A stretch of 64,000 bases of DNA from Bacillus thermozeamaize (GCA_002159075.1 LZRT01000067.1:23343-87342), one strand, 5' to 3'; counted from the first letter of the stretch, positions 8,852-17,648 are shown. A program made the numbers and translations. The notes: generated from the letters alone by a model not told the origin.

Positions 8852-9199
8852 CTATATGTTTGTGGTTGTCTCAAGTTCCTTTTGACTCAACAGCGCCAAA
8901 ATCCCCGCGATGAGAAATACTGGAAAAGCTACAACGTAACCCCATGAAATCGAAACGAGGCCCCCGACAGCACTGACGAGCATCATGATCCCCGCAGCCT
9001 TTGGTTTTTTTAATGCAAGCGCGCCGCCTACCAGGCCAATCAGGCTGAATAAAACAGCCGCTACGCCCAACCCAATGACAGGACTGGTTCCTGATCCGGA
9101 AAACGCCGCGTCCAACCCGCCAATTATCAGTGCAAAAAGTGCGCCGCCAAACCCGGCAATGCCCCCAATAATGCCTAAAATCAGTGCAGCAAGCCGCAA
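8852..9199 (-). CDS. Small membrane protein, DUF4064-like
   Basis: A 115-residue very hydrophobic protein with about four membrane segments (LALILGIIGGIAGF, LGVAAVLFSLIGLVGGALAL, IMMLVSAVGGLVSI, FPVFLIAGILALL). The pattern and the short charged turn KKPKAAG match DUF4064. The start is set at TTG 9199 because GGGGGGAGG lies four bases before it; an upstream open frame to 9262 has no ribosome-binding site. It heads an operon with the DUF4352 lipoprotein. Confidence 0.7.
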   Translation of the reverse strand: MRLAALILGIIGGIAGFGGALFALIIGGLDAAFSGSGTSPVIGLGVAAVLFSLIGLVGGALALKKPKAAGIMMLVSAVGGLVSISWGYVVAFPVFLIAGILALLSQKELETTTNI

Positions 9200-9252
9200 T
9201 GTGCCTCCCCCCAACAAACAAATTTTTATGCTATCCGCATGATACCCTAGGT

Positions 9253-9278
9253 ATTCTGACAACAGTATGTCACAGAAT
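9253..9278. promoter_or_regulatory. Dyad upstream of the membrane/lipoprotein operon
   Basis: ATTCTGACA (9253-9261) and TGTCACAGAAT (9268-9278) form an inverted repeat with inner half-sites TGACA/TGTCA, about 55 bases upstream of the 9199 start. It looks like an operator; the binding protein is unknown. Confidence 0.4.
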
Positions 9279-9656
9279 ATATGTTTGCTTCTTTTTCAAA
9301 TAAAAAGGCAGGATATACGGGTATCATCCGTACACCCTGTCCCAGATCAAAAGATCTCCACATGCTTGAACACAATTTTGAACAGAACTTGTTGTATGGC
9401 TCAAAAATATCTAGGGCTGCAGGCTGGATAACTGTCCGGCCAGTCGCAGGTAAAATGTCTTCAGGTCAAACTGCGGATTGGGGTCAATACCGATGATTTC
9501 GAGATGATCGATGTTGTATTTACCCATATAGTTCCATCGCTTACAACTTAAAACCTCCCTTAGCAATCAAATCCCCTTCGAATGCAGCCAGCAATGGCAA
9601 CAACGAAGGGGTTGACATCTGCTAAGGAGCGAAATGTTGAACATGTTTCAGGATGG
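9279..9656. other. Intergenic stretch with a long inverted repeat
   Basis: No convincing gene. A minus-strand frame from an ATG at 9527 to 9411 encodes 38 residues (MGKYNIDHLEIIGIDPNPQ...) but lacks a well-spaced ribosome-binding site. Between 9559 and 9625 CCCCTTCG and CGAAGGGG, flanked by TTAGCA and TGCTAA, can form a long hairpin just after the ABC permease gene; it may act as that operon's terminator although the T run is poor. Confidence 0.4.
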
Positions 9657-10757
9657 TTAAGTCCGCCTTTTGCTGAACAGCGTCCCGATGACAAATGCCG
9701 CCACTCCCCATGCCGCAATCACGGCGATGTTGATCCAAAACTGTGTTTGCGTGACTCCCAGGCCGTAAACCATGCTGTCCCGAATCCCGCTGACAAAATA
9801 GGTAAGTGGTATGACATTGGAAACAGGGCGGATATATTCGGGCAGCATGGCGAGATCAAAGAACACGCCGCTGATAAACATCATCAAAAAAGAGGCAATG
9901 TTGGCAAGCCCAGAGTAGCTTTCCTGCGTTTTGCTGAATGAGGCAAGCATATACCCCATCGCGTTGAATGCGATGACACCAACTGCGAAGACGATGATAA
10001 AAGCGAGAAAGTCGATGTTCAGATTGACCTTAAAAAACAGCACGCCAATCAATGTAATCACGATCACCTGAATGACGCCAAGAATAAAGTGAACCATGAT
10101 GTGGCCGATGCCAAACAGATGCATTTTGATGGGGGTCAACATCAGCCGCTTCTGCAATCCATTCCGGCGGTACTCCACCAGCCCCATCTGGCCGAAAAGT
10201 CCCGATTGCGCAAGACCCAGGGCCAACATCCCTGTCATCAGGAAATCCACAAATTTGATTTGGTTACCGCCGGAAGAGAGATATTCGGTTGCAAGCGCAA
10301 ACGTGGGTTTTGCGTTGGCCAAACGGTAATTCATCTCTTCAAGAACCCCGGCGAGAATGCCGCTAAGGGCTTGGGCCGTTGCTGAATTCTCTTTCTCTTT
10401 ATTCATCAATAGAACCACTTTTTCTGATTCATTCCCTGCCGGCAAAACGATCGCCGCATCCACTTTACGGTCCTTTACCAGTTCTCTTGCCGTCTCCAGT
10501 GCTACCGGCTCGTCTTCGGCCCATTTGAACACGTCGATGTCGTGCAATATCGCGTTCAATTGATCCGCTGCTTGACTTGGCTTTTCAATCACCGTGACCA
10601 CTTTGGCTTCAAAATCAGACTCCTCGTTTGCCCCGCCTATAATGACTGTAAAAATGACAAACAAAATGACGGGAAAGAAAATCAGCCAAAACCAGACCGC
10701 TTTCTCACGCAGGGTGGACTTCAGCTCTGCTTCAAACAACTTCATCAGCTGCCGCAT
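9657..10757 (-). CDS. ABC-2 type transporter permease
   Basis: Membrane subunit (366 residues) of an ABC exporter. An N-terminal membrane helix (WFWLIFFPVILFVIFTVI, about 22-40) is followed by a roughly 140-residue extracytoplasmic domain, then five C-terminal helices. The ABC-2 signature area (YRRNGLQKRLMLTP, then GVIAFNAMGYMLAS) is present, as in drug and antibiotic exporters such as YhfI/LinR-type systems. Four bases separate it from the ATPase gene, so they form one operon. The substrate is unknown. Confidence 0.88.
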   Translation of the reverse strand: MRQLMKLFEAELKSTLREKAVWFWLIFFPVILFVIFTVIIGGANEESDFEAKVVTVIEKPSQAADQLNAILHDIDVFKWAEDEPVALETARELVKDRKVDAAIVLPAGNESEKVVLLMNKEKENSATAQALSGILAGVLEEMNYRLANAKPTFALATEYLSSGGNQIKFVDFLMTGMLALGLAQSGLFGQMGLVEYRRNGLQKRLMLTPIKMHLFGIGHIMVHFILGVIQVIVITLIGVLFFKVNLNIDFLAFIIVFAVGVIAFNAMGYMLASFSKTQESYSGLANIASFLMMFISGVFFDLAMLPEYIRPVSNVIPLTYFVSGIRDSMVYGLGVTQTQFWINIAVIAAWGVAAFVIGTLFSKRRT

Positions 10758-10761
10758 CTCC

Positions 10762-11688
10762 CTAATCCCTCCATTCCTTGCCCGTCAAGGCAATAAACAC
10801 ATCTTCCAAACTCAGATCCTTGATGCTCACCTGCTCCACTTCAATGTGATTCTCGGCCGTATATTGAAACAAATGATATAATGTCTCCTCGGGGCGCTCG
10901 GTCCAAACATGGATGCGATTCTCTTCGACATTTGCATTGCTTACCTTTGGCAGCGTTTTGATCAACGCCGCCATCGCCTCATTTTGCGCAGGGTCTGTAA
11001 AAGCGAGTTGAATTTCCCGTTCCTTGCTCAATTGATCAATCAGTTTCTTGGGCGTGTCCAAAGCGACGACCCGCCCCTGGTCGACGATACAGACGCGATC
11101 GCTTAATTTCTCCGCTTCTTCCATGTAATGCGTGGTAAGAATCACCGTTTTCCCCAATTCCTTCAGTTTTAAGATGATGTCCCAGATATTGATGCGCGCT
11201 TGCGGATCCAGTCCCGTCGTCGGCTCATCAAAAAAGAGAATGTCCGGATCGTTGACCAGTGCAAGCCCGATGGCCAGCCTCTGTTTTTGGCCGCCCGAGA
11301 GGTTCTGGACCCATTTATTGCGGTGTTCTTGCAGGTTGATCAATTCGATGATCTCAGGCACGGGCCGCGTTTTATGATAGAAACTGGAAAATACGTCCAG
11401 ATTCTCATAGACGGTCAACTTGTCAAACAGCGCGCTCGTTTGGGGTTGCACGCCGATAATCTGCTTGATTTTCTCAGCATCACGCTTCCATCCCATGCCT
11501 TTAATGGAAACCTCACCCTGATCGGGCGCCTGCAATCCTTCAATCATCTCCAATGTGGTGGTTTTGCCGGCACCGTTGGGGCCGATGATCGTGAAGATCT
11601 CCCCCTCTTCCACAGTGAAGCTGATCCTGTCAACCGCCACGACAGAACCAAACGTTTTGCGAAGATCTTTTACCTCAAGAATGGACAT
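10762..11688 (-). CDS. ABC-2 exporter ATP-binding protein
   Basis: Cytoplasmic ATPase (308 residues) of the exporter with the permease downstream. Walker A GPNGAGKTT near residue 38, signature LSGGQKQRL near 134, Walker B ILFFDEPTTGLD near 155 and the H-loop TTHYMEEAE near 190 are all intact. The C-terminal 80 residues form the DUF4162-like tail common in daunorubicin-resistance ATPases. The ATG at 11688 is preferred over the one two codons earlier because AGGAGG is then eight bases away. A small dyad (ATGGTATTGCCAT) lies upstream and may be an operator. Confidence 0.9.
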   Translation of the reverse strand: MSILEVKDLRKTFGSVVAVDRISFTVEEGEIFTIIGPNGAGKTTTLEMIEGLQAPDQGEVSIKGMGWKRDAEKIKQIIGVQPQTSALFDKLTVYENLDVFSSFYHKTRPVPEIIELINLQEHRNKWVQNLSGGQKQRLAIGLALVNDPDILFFDEPTTGLDPQARINIWDIILKLKELGKTVILTTHYMEEAEKLSDRVCIVDQGRVVALDTPKKLIDQLSKEREIQLAFTDPAQNEAMAALIKTLPKVSNANVEENRIHVWTERPEETLYHLFQYTAENHIEVEQVSIKDLSLEDVFIALTGKEWRD

Positions 11689-11810
11689 CCACATCCCTCC
11701 TAAAAAATGGAAATTCTATATGGCAATACCATTTTATAATAAAACAAGAATGATAAAATTAACACCTCTTCCTAAGTAGGTTTTTTACCCCGACTTAAGA
11801 CCGGGCAAAC

Positions 11811-11856
11811 AAAAAAGCCGGGCAGAAACAGGATACATCCTGAGTTTTAGCCCGGA
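11811..11856 (-). terminator. Terminator of the Ugp-type importer operon
   Basis: On the minus strand CCGGGC...GCCCGG with an inner CAGGA/TCCTG stem is followed by TTTTTT. It lies about 75 bases after the last permease gene. Confidence 0.85.
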
Positions 11857-11926
11857 TATGATGATGCGCGGGTTTTAGCTGGAAAAGGTTATGTGAATAT
11901 CATTCATTCATCATAATGCAGGCCGC

Positions 11927-12832
11927 TCATTTTACGCCGTTATAGACGAAGGCGCGAATGATCTGCCGCTGCGCGAGAAAGAACACGATCAAGATGGGCA
12001 TGACCAGAATCATATTTCCCGCCATCAGGACATTCCAGGTGACAATCCCTTCCACATGGCGAATCTGGGCGATCCCCAACGGAAGTGTTCTGACGGTATC
12101 GTTGGTGGTCATCACGAGCGGCCAGAAGTAATCGTTCCAGTGGGCGATAAAGCTGAACATCGCAAACGTCACAAGGACCGGTTTTGCCATTGGAACCATG
12201 ATTTTCAGGATGATTTGCCACTCTTTGGCGTTGTCCAGTCTGGCCGCTTCGATCAGTTCCTCCGGCACCTGTTTGAACGATTGCCGCAGGAGAAAAATCC
12301 CGAATGCGCTCGAAGCAAATGGCAGGATAAGGGCAAAGTATGTGTCCAGCAACTTCCACGCGCTCATTTGCAAATACACAGGCAGAAAAATCAATTGCGC
12401 CGGAACCATCAGGGTAATCATGGTCATGCCGAACAGAAACCCGGATCCCCTGAATTGGTAACGCGCAAACGCATAGGCAGCAGGAATCACCGTCAGCATC
12501 TGCAAACAAAGGATGCCGACTGCAACAATCACACTGTTCATAAAGTAATGCAGGAAGGGACCGGTATTCCACGCCCGGACAAAATTTTCCCAGACAAGGT
12601 TTTCTGGCAGCCATTTGGGCGGAAAAACCATCGTTTCCGGCAGCGTTTTAAATGACGTCGAGATCATCCAGGCAAACGGCAGGGCAAAAATGAGCACCAA
12701 CAGCGTCAAACCGATCCCGTTGATCACCCGAATGACAAATCGCGCCACCTTTACACTGTTCATAGTGGCAACCGGCGGAAGCCAATCCGAACCGCGTTCG
12801 GGAGCAAGCTGATCAGCAGATTTCAACGGCAT
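11927..12832 (-). CDS. ABC importer permease, UgpE/MalG type
   Basis: Inner-membrane subunit of about 301 residues with six membrane segments. The carbohydrate-uptake-1 EAA loop is seen as EAARLDNAKEWQIILKIMVPMAKP near residue 200, which contacts the ATPase. It is the last gene of the binding-protein, ATPase, permease, permease operon. The exact start is uncertain: the GTG/ATG pair at 12835/12832 has only a weak AAAGG site, and the N-terminal 25 residues may not be translated. Confidence 0.9.
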   Translation of the reverse strand: MPLKSADQLAPERGSDWLPPVATMNSVKVARFVIRVINGIGLTLLVLIFALPFAWMISTSFKTLPETMVFPPKWLPENLVWENFVRAWNTGPFLHYFMNSVIVAVGILCLQMLTVIPAAYAFARYQFRGSGFLFGMTMITLMVPAQLIFLPVYLQMSAWKLLDTYFALILPFASSAFGIFLLRQSFKQVPEELIEAARLDNAKEWQIILKIMVPMAKPVLVTFAMFSFIAHWNDYFWPLVMTTNDTVRTLPLGIAQIRHVEGIVTWNVLMAGNMILVMPILIVFFLAQRQIIRAFVYNGVK

Positions 12833-12875
12833 CACCTTTTCCGACTATAATAAATGCTTTCCATTATCCACATGC

Positions 12876-13748
12876 TTAGCCATAATGGACGCGTCTTGAA
12901 AGAAGCCGAAAATAAAGGATGGTCAATATAGCAAGGATGATCAGAAGGATCACTCCGGCAGCGGAGGCATAGCCGATTTTGAAGAACTGAAAACCATACT
13001 GATAAATATAGTAAACAAGCGTATTGGTGGAATTGACAGGCCCTCCCTGGGTCATGATGTAAATCGTCTCAAATACTTGAAAGGAATTGAGCATGCAGAT
13101 GATCACCAGGAAAAAGATCGTCGGCGAAAGCATGGGCAATGTAATCTTGTAAAACGTCGTCCAAGGTTTGGACTGGTCGAGAGCGGCCGCCTCGTAAATA
13201 TCCTTTGGAATGCTCTGCAAGCCTGCGATAAAAACCAGTGTGTTAAAGCCGACACCCTTCCATACGGCAACAATCACCAATGAAATCAAGGCCGTGTCGG
13301 GATGGGACAGCCACTGCAACTTACCAAAACCGAACAAGCCAATCACCCAGTTCAAAAGGCCGTACTCGGGATCCATCAACCAGCTCCACAACAGGGAGAT
13401 GGAGACCAATGAAATGATATGCGGGCTGAAAATCGCGCCTTGCACAATCCCGTAAATGATCCCGGTACGGTTTAACCAGAGGGCGAGAAATAACGATATG
13501 CCAATGGTGAGCGTCACCGTCAAAAAGGTGTAGATAAACGAATTCTTTAATACCTGAAGGAATTCTTCGTCTTGAAACAGATCGATAAAGTTTTGCAAAC
13601 CGACAAACGTTTTCACGGGGCTGATGAAATTCCATTCAAACAAGCTGAGGTAGATCATGTAAAAGATGGGATAGATGAAAAACAACGAGAAGACAAGGAT
13701 AGCCGGAGCGACCATCGCATAGGGGCGGAGTTTTTCCCACAGTGCCAT
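12876..13748 (-). CDS. ABC importer permease, UgpA/MalF type
   Basis: A 290-residue permease with six membrane segments, beginning MVAPAILVFSLFFIYP and carrying the EAA loop EAAALDQSKPWTTFYKITLPMLSP near residue 195. It pairs with the UgpE-type permease downstream (gap about 40 bases) and is preceded by the ATPase gene at a 15-base gap. The PhoP-box array at the head of the operon and the homology suggest glycerol-3-phosphate or glycerophosphodiesters as substrate, rather than maltose. Confidence 0.9.
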   Translation of the reverse strand: MALWEKLRPYAMVAPAILVFSLFFIYPIFYMIYLSLFEWNFISPVKTFVGLQNFIDLFQDEEFLQVLKNSFIYTFLTVTLTIGISLFLALWLNRTGIIYGIVQGAIFSPHIISLVSISLLWSWLMDPEYGLLNWVIGLFGFGKLQWLSHPDTALISLVIVAVWKGVGFNTLVFIAGLQSIPKDIYEAAALDQSKPWTTFYKITLPMLSPTIFFLVIICMLNSFQVFETIYIMTQGGPVNSTNTLVYYIYQYGFQFFKIGYASAAGVILLIILAILTILYFRLLSRRVHYG

Positions 13749-13763
13749 TTGCCGCGCACCTCC

Positions 13764-14831
13764 CTAAGCGCCTCCGGCGACAAGGCTCCTTGCCCGGACT
13801 TCAATGCCGCGAATTCGCTGTCCATCGGGAGCAAAATAATAGAGATGTTCGTAAGGAACGACCACCCGGACATGTTTTTTCTGCTCCAAAGGGGCGAGGA
13901 AGTTCTTCACAAAAAATGTTCCCATTTTTGCTTTGACCTGATAAATATTTTCCGCCCCCAGGCTCTCGCGGGTCAGGATTTCCCCTTCGACGGCCAACCC
14001 CTCTGTATAATAACCGGGATGCAGCAGCGCATGTTCTGGACGGAAGCCGAAATAGCCAATCTCAACCTCCGTTTCGACATGCAAGCCTTCCACCTCGCGG
14101 AAGTGGAAGATGTTCATCGCAGGCGTACCGATAAACTGGGCCGTAAACAGATTTTCCGGATCATGGTACAACTTCATCGGCGCGTCCACCTGCTGGATCT
14201 TTCCCTTGTTCATCACCACAATCTGATCCCCCATGGACATGGCCTCCACCTGGTCATGAGTCACATAGACAAAGGTGGTGCCCAGCCTTTGATGAAGCTG
14301 TATCAGCTCAGTCCGCATTTGATTGCGCAATTTGGCATCCAGGTTGGAAAGCGGCTCATCGAAAATAAACACCTTCGGTTTTTTGACCATCGCCCGGGCA
14401 AGTGCCACCCGTTGCCGCTGGCCCCCCGACAACGCATGCGGTTTCTTGTCGAGGTAAGGCGTCAAGCCCACAATTTCGCAGATATCCTTGACTAATGCTT
14501 CCCTTTCCTTTTTCGGCACCTTTCTGTTTTTCAGCCCGAATTCAATATTTTCGCGAACAGTCATGGTCGGGTAGAGGGCATAGTTTTGAAATACCATGGC
14601 CACATCGCGCATTCCGGGCGGCGTATCATTCACACACTTGTCGCCGATCCAGATATCCCCGCAGGTCTGCTTCTCAAGCCCTGCAATCATCCGCAGCGTG
14701 GTGGATTTGCCGCATCCGGACGGCCCCACGAGCACCGTAAACGAACCATCCTGGATGGTAAGATTCATTTCCTGGATCACCACTTCGTTTTTAAACGCTT
14801 TGGTCACGTTTTTCAACTCAATCTTGGCCAC
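13764..14831 (-). CDS. ugpC: ABC importer ATPase, UgpC/MsmX/MalK type
   Basis: A 355-residue ATPase with Walker A GPSGCGKSTT, Q-loop, signature LSGGQRQRVALARA, Walker B VFIFDEPLSNLDAKLR and H-loop VTHDQVEAMSMGD. The C-terminal 120 residues form the TOBE/OB region of CUT1 ATPases, containing FRPEHALL. The GTG at 14831 is used because GAGGGGGG lies just upstream; the earlier in-frame ATG at 14855 lies ahead of that site. Its place between the binding protein and the permeases indicates a dedicated, not shared, ATPase. The symbol is by analogy. Confidence 0.85.
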   Translation of the reverse strand: MAKIELKNVTKAFKNEVVIQEMNLTIQDGSFTVLVGPSGCGKSTTLRMIAGLEKQTCGDIWIGDKCVNDTPPGMRDVAMVFQNYALYPTMTVRENIEFGLKNRKVPKKEREALVKDICEIVGLTPYLDKKPHALSGGQRQRVALARAMVKKPKVFIFDEPLSNLDAKLRNQMRTELIQLHQRLGTTFVYVTHDQVEAMSMGDQIVVMNKGKIQQVDAPMKLYHDPENLFTAQFIGTPAMNIFHFREVEGLHVETEVEIGYFGFRPEHALLHPGYYTEGLAVEGEILTRESLGAENIYQVKAKMGTFFVKNFLAPLEQKKHVRVVVPYEHLYYFAPDGQRIRGIEVRARSLVAGGA

Positions 14832-14882
14832 GCCTTGATCCCCCCTCAATGACATGCTTGGTCTTTTTTCAATCCATCAGCT

Positions 14883-15165
14883 TTATAGATGGATGGCCTT
14901 CGTCCTTGGTTTCTGCATGGCACGCATCAGTGCGGCCAGCTCATCCAGGAAGCGCAGGCGCATGTCCGAATTTGACGGGATGCTGCCCGTACAAGATCTT
15001 TCTTGCTTCGGCGACGGCCGCATCCGTTTCCGCTTCCCATTCGGTTCCTTCCAACAGATAGCGGATATACCGATCCATAAAGGTGTCTTCCTGATAAAGC
15101 GTTCCATCCATATCAAAGATGATCACTTTAATCTCAGACAGCCACTCGGTCACGCGCTTCACCAC
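14883..15165 (-). pseudogene. Broken HAD-family phosphatase gene
   Basis: The minus strand opens with EIKVIIFDMDGTLYQED, the HAD motif I (DxDGT) with the nucleophilic aspartate, and stays similar to HAD hydrolases for about 60 residues. The frame then ends at 14941; another frame continues with RLRFLDELAALMRAMQKP to a stop at 14883. Motifs II, III and IV are missing, so a large internal deletion plus a frameshift has removed the enzyme. It sits inside the importer operon between binding protein and ATPase, where a phosphatase for the imported phosphoester would make sense. Confidence 0.7.
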
Positions 15166-15214
15166 CCCTGGCTTCGGTCACGAGAGACAAAGATAAAGGG
15201 AAGGGGACGCCTAT

Positions 15215-16519
15215 CTACTTACTCAAAAGTTTGTTTGCTTTCTCAGCCGCTTCGTTCAACGCATCTTGCGGCGACACCTTCGGATCGAGGATGGCCTTCT
15301 CAATCGCTTGCTTGAGAATCTTCGTCACTTCTGGGTACGCATCTGCCATCGGCCGGGGCCGGGCGTACTCCAGTTGGTCAATCGCCACTTTGTACTGCGG
15401 GTATTCTTTATAAAGGGCTTGTAATTCATCGCTTTCGATGGCCGAAATACGGGTGGGCAGATATCCGGTGTTTTTATGTTGGTAAATGGTTTGTTCTTTT
15501 GCCGTCATCCACTTAATAAATTCCCAGGCTGCTTCTTTTTCTTTTTCACCAAGACCGGCCAGCATCACCAAATGGCAACCGCCAGTCGGGACGCCATACG
15601 ATTTATTCGCAGGCATAAACGCAGTCATCATGTCAAACCCGTTCCCTTTCGCAATTTCCATGCTCTCAGCAACGTTCGCAGTCGAACCGAACTTCATGGC
15701 TGAGATTTGGTTTGCCCAGTCTTTATTGGCCATTTCTCCAGCCTCATCGCCGGTCGGAATCTTGATCAGCCCTTCGCTGGCCAATCGCTTCATGAACTCG
15801 ACAGGCGCAACGCCTTCCGGTGAATTGAAGGCTGCCGTTTTGCCGTCCTCAGACAACATTTGTCCGCCACTCTGCGCGACAAAAGCCTCATAAAACCAGA
15901 TATCGGCAGGCATGGTCATGGCCAGTTTGCCTTTTTCCTTCAGCTTGCGGGCGTACTGTTCAAATTCCTCCCAGGTTTTCGGCCCGGCAGGATCCAAGCC
16001 AGCCTCTTTGAGCATGGTGACATTTTTATAGAGAATCGGGGTACTGCGCATAAAAGGCAGGCCGTAAAGTTTTCCATCCACGTAGGAGTTCCCCATGAGC
16101 CCAGGATGAAAATCGTCAATCTTGACCTCTTCCTTGTCCCGTTCAGCAAACGGCGTCAGATCTTCCAACATGCCGGAGCGGGCAAAAATGCCGGTGGAGG
16201 CAATCTCGAGATCCATCACCGCCGGGGCATTTTTTGCGGCAAATGCCGCTTGGGCCTTGGCATGAAGATCATCGTAGGTCCCTTGATACTCAGCAATCAC
16301 TTCAATGCGATCCTGGGATCGGTTGAACTGTTTGACAAGGTTTTGTTTGGCTTCCTGAATTTTGCCGCCCCAGGCGTACCAGTACTTAATGACGATCTTG
16401 TCTTTTCCGTTGCCATCGGCTGACGAAGAAGAAACACCGCTCGTACTGTTTGTACTGCACGCGGCAAGAGAAGAAATCATGATCAGTGCAAGGATGAACG
16501 TTCCCAGCTTCTTGAACAT
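15215..16519 (-). CDS. ugpB: ABC importer solute-binding lipoprotein, UgpB type
   Basis: A 434-residue family-1 extracellular solute-binding protein anchored by a lipobox (SLAACS, cysteine near residue 20), followed by a serine-rich linker. It then shows the family opening IKYWYAWGG and the typical motif WEFIKWMTAKEQ near residue 335. First gene of the importer operon. The ATG at 16519 follows AAGGAGG; an upstream in-frame start is rejected. The PhoP-box array upstream and the overall family suggest glycerol-3-phosphate or glycerophosphodiester binding; the symbol is by analogy and sugar binding cannot be excluded. Confidence 0.82.
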   Translation of the reverse strand: MFKKLGTFILALIMISSLAACSTNSTSGVSSSSADGNGKDKIVIKYWYAWGGKIQEAKQNLVKQFNRSQDRIEVIAEYQGTYDDLHAKAQAAFAAKNAPAVMDLEIASTGIFARSGMLEDLTPFAERDKEEVKIDDFHPGLMGNSYVDGKLYGLPFMRSTPILYKNVTMLKEAGLDPAGPKTWEEFEQYARKLKEKGKLAMTMPADIWFYEAFVAQSGGQMLSEDGKTAAFNSPEGVAPVEFMKRLASEGLIKIPTGDEAGEMANKDWANQISAMKFGSTANVAESMEIAKGNGFDMMTAFMPANKSYGVPTGGCHLVMLAGLGEKEKEAAWEFIKWMTAKEQTIYQHKNTGYLPTRISAIESDELQALYKEYPQYKVAIDQLEYARPRPMADAYPEVTKILKQAIEKAILDPKVSPQDALNEAAEKANKLLSK

Positions 16520-16595
16520 GGACTTCCTCCTTAACCTTTTGTTTTTTCGCAATTACCCTCAAAATCTTCACAGCGTATCCTGCAATGCCACATTA

Positions 16596-16649
16596 AGCAT
16601 AAAGAATCATTATTAACCGGGTATTAAGTCGTTGTAAATTTTATTTAAA
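16596..16649 (-). promoter_or_regulatory. PhoP-box array and promoter of the Ugp-type operon
   Basis: On the minus strand hexamers TTTAAA (16644-16649), TTTACA (16633-16638), TTAATA (16622-16627) and TTAATA (16611-16616) repeat with an exact 11-base period. TCTTTA (16600-16605) continues the phase. This matches the Bacillus PhoP box, TT(A/C/T)ACA repeated with about 5-base gaps. A -10-like TATGCT lies at 16596-16601. No separate -35 is needed in such promoters. Confidence 0.7.
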
Positions 16650-16666
16650 TAAGTCTCGCATGAAAT

Positions 16667-16693
16667 AAAAATGGCGGCTCACTGAGCCGCAAT
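16667..16693 (-). terminator. Terminator of the metallophosphoesterase gene
   Basis: GCGGCTC (16674-16680) and GAGCCGC (16684-16690) form a tight hairpin; on the minus strand ATTTTTATTT follows. Confidence 0.85.
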
Positions 16694-16714
16694 GGAAAGA
16701 TGGCCCGATACAAT

Positions 16715-17539
16715 TCATCGAATTGGGACGCTGCATTCACGGTCGGATGCTTCCCCGCGCGCCAAAGGGTTATGTGTAAAGTGATTCATATGATTGAAAA
16801 CAATCGGCGCATTCTTCAAAACGTCCGCATCCGTCACGTCAACGGCAGAAATACGAACCTCATTCTGTCCCATTTCCACCACTCGGAAGGCAGGCTGATC
16901 AAGGCATGCCGAAAGCTGTACAAAAGTCCAATTATCTTGCTTGACAATCGAGTCTACATGCGTGTGTCCGTTGAAATAGATGCCAACACCCTCTTTTTGC
17001 CGTAAAATACGCCACATATCAATACTCGGATGGATGGAGCCTTTATCAATCTCCGATCTTTTTGTCGTGTTGTATACGGGATGATGTGCAAAAACCAACA
17101 GTGGCTTTGAACCGGATGCCTTGACCACCTCTTCAAACCACTGCAGCTGTTCTTCATCCACCCAGCCTCCCCAATCCTCATAATCCATCTCCTTGGCGGT
17201 ATCCAAAAAGGCAAGCACGGCGCGATCCGTGTCAATGACATGATAGCGTGCCTGCCCCGTCATTTTGAGCACCTCTTTTCTGGGTTGAGCGTAGAGATCA
17301 TGATTTCCTAAGACATGATAAAAATTCCTGTCCCTGTTCTTTAATATCTCATACACTCCCTTCAACTCCAGAGGCGTGCCGTAATTTGTCAAATCACCAA
17401 GTGAGATATGAGCATCCGCGTCTATTTCTAAAAAACGTCCCAAAAATGTTTGATAAAAACCATCCCGAGCATCTACCAGTCCGGGTATCGTCTCATCCAA
17501 TTCGGGAAAATGCAAATCCCCCATTAAAATAAGTTTCAT
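16715..17539 (-). CDS. Calcineurin-like metallophosphoesterase, GpdQ-like
   Basis: A 274-residue predicted cytoplasmic phosphoesterase with the full set of binuclear metal motifs: GDLH near the start, SLGDLTNYG, GNHD, FAHHP and GHTH. The layout resembles class III glycerophosphodiesterases and cyclic-nucleotide phosphodiesterases. The ATG at 17539 follows AGAGGAG. It has its own PhoP-box array at 17610-17648 and terminator, and lies directly upstream of the Ugp-type importer. I infer that it hydrolyses an imported phosphodiester, feeding the phosphate-starvation response; the substrate is not shown by sequence. Confidence 0.85.
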   Translation of the reverse strand: MKLILMGDLHFPELDETIPGLVDARDGFYQTFLGRFLEIDADAHISLGDLTNYGTPLELKGVYEILKNRDRNFYHVLGNHDLYAQPRKEVLKMTGQARYHVIDTDRAVLAFLDTAKEMDYEDWGGWVDEEQLQWFEEVVKASGSKPLLVFAHHPVYNTTKRSEIDKGSIHPSIDMWRILRQKEGVGIYFNGHTHVDSIVKQDNWTFVQLSACLDQPAFRVVEMGQNEVRISAVDVTDADVLKNAPIVFNHMNHFTHNPLARGEASDRECSVPIR

Positions 17540-17594
17540 CTGCACTCTCCTCTCGCTTAACATTGTAAATCTAACATTTCATTATCTACTTCAA

Positions 17595-17648
17595 AGTTTA
17601 TCCCGCACATATTAACCCTTTTTAAAGCCAGGTTAAATGATTTGTAAA
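17595..17648 (-). promoter_or_regulatory. PhoP-box array and promoter of the metallophosphoesterase gene
   Basis: On the minus strand TTTACA (17643-17648), TTTAAC (17632-17637), TTTAAA (17621-17626) and TTAATA (17610-17615) repeat with an exact 11-base period. A -10-like TAAACT (17595-17600) lies at the same offset as in the neighbouring array. The shared arrangement makes chance unlikely. Confidence 0.7.

Noticed and set aside
9411..9527. 38-codon minus-strand ORF
   Set aside because: Ribosome-binding site is too far away and no family is recognised; kept only as a note.
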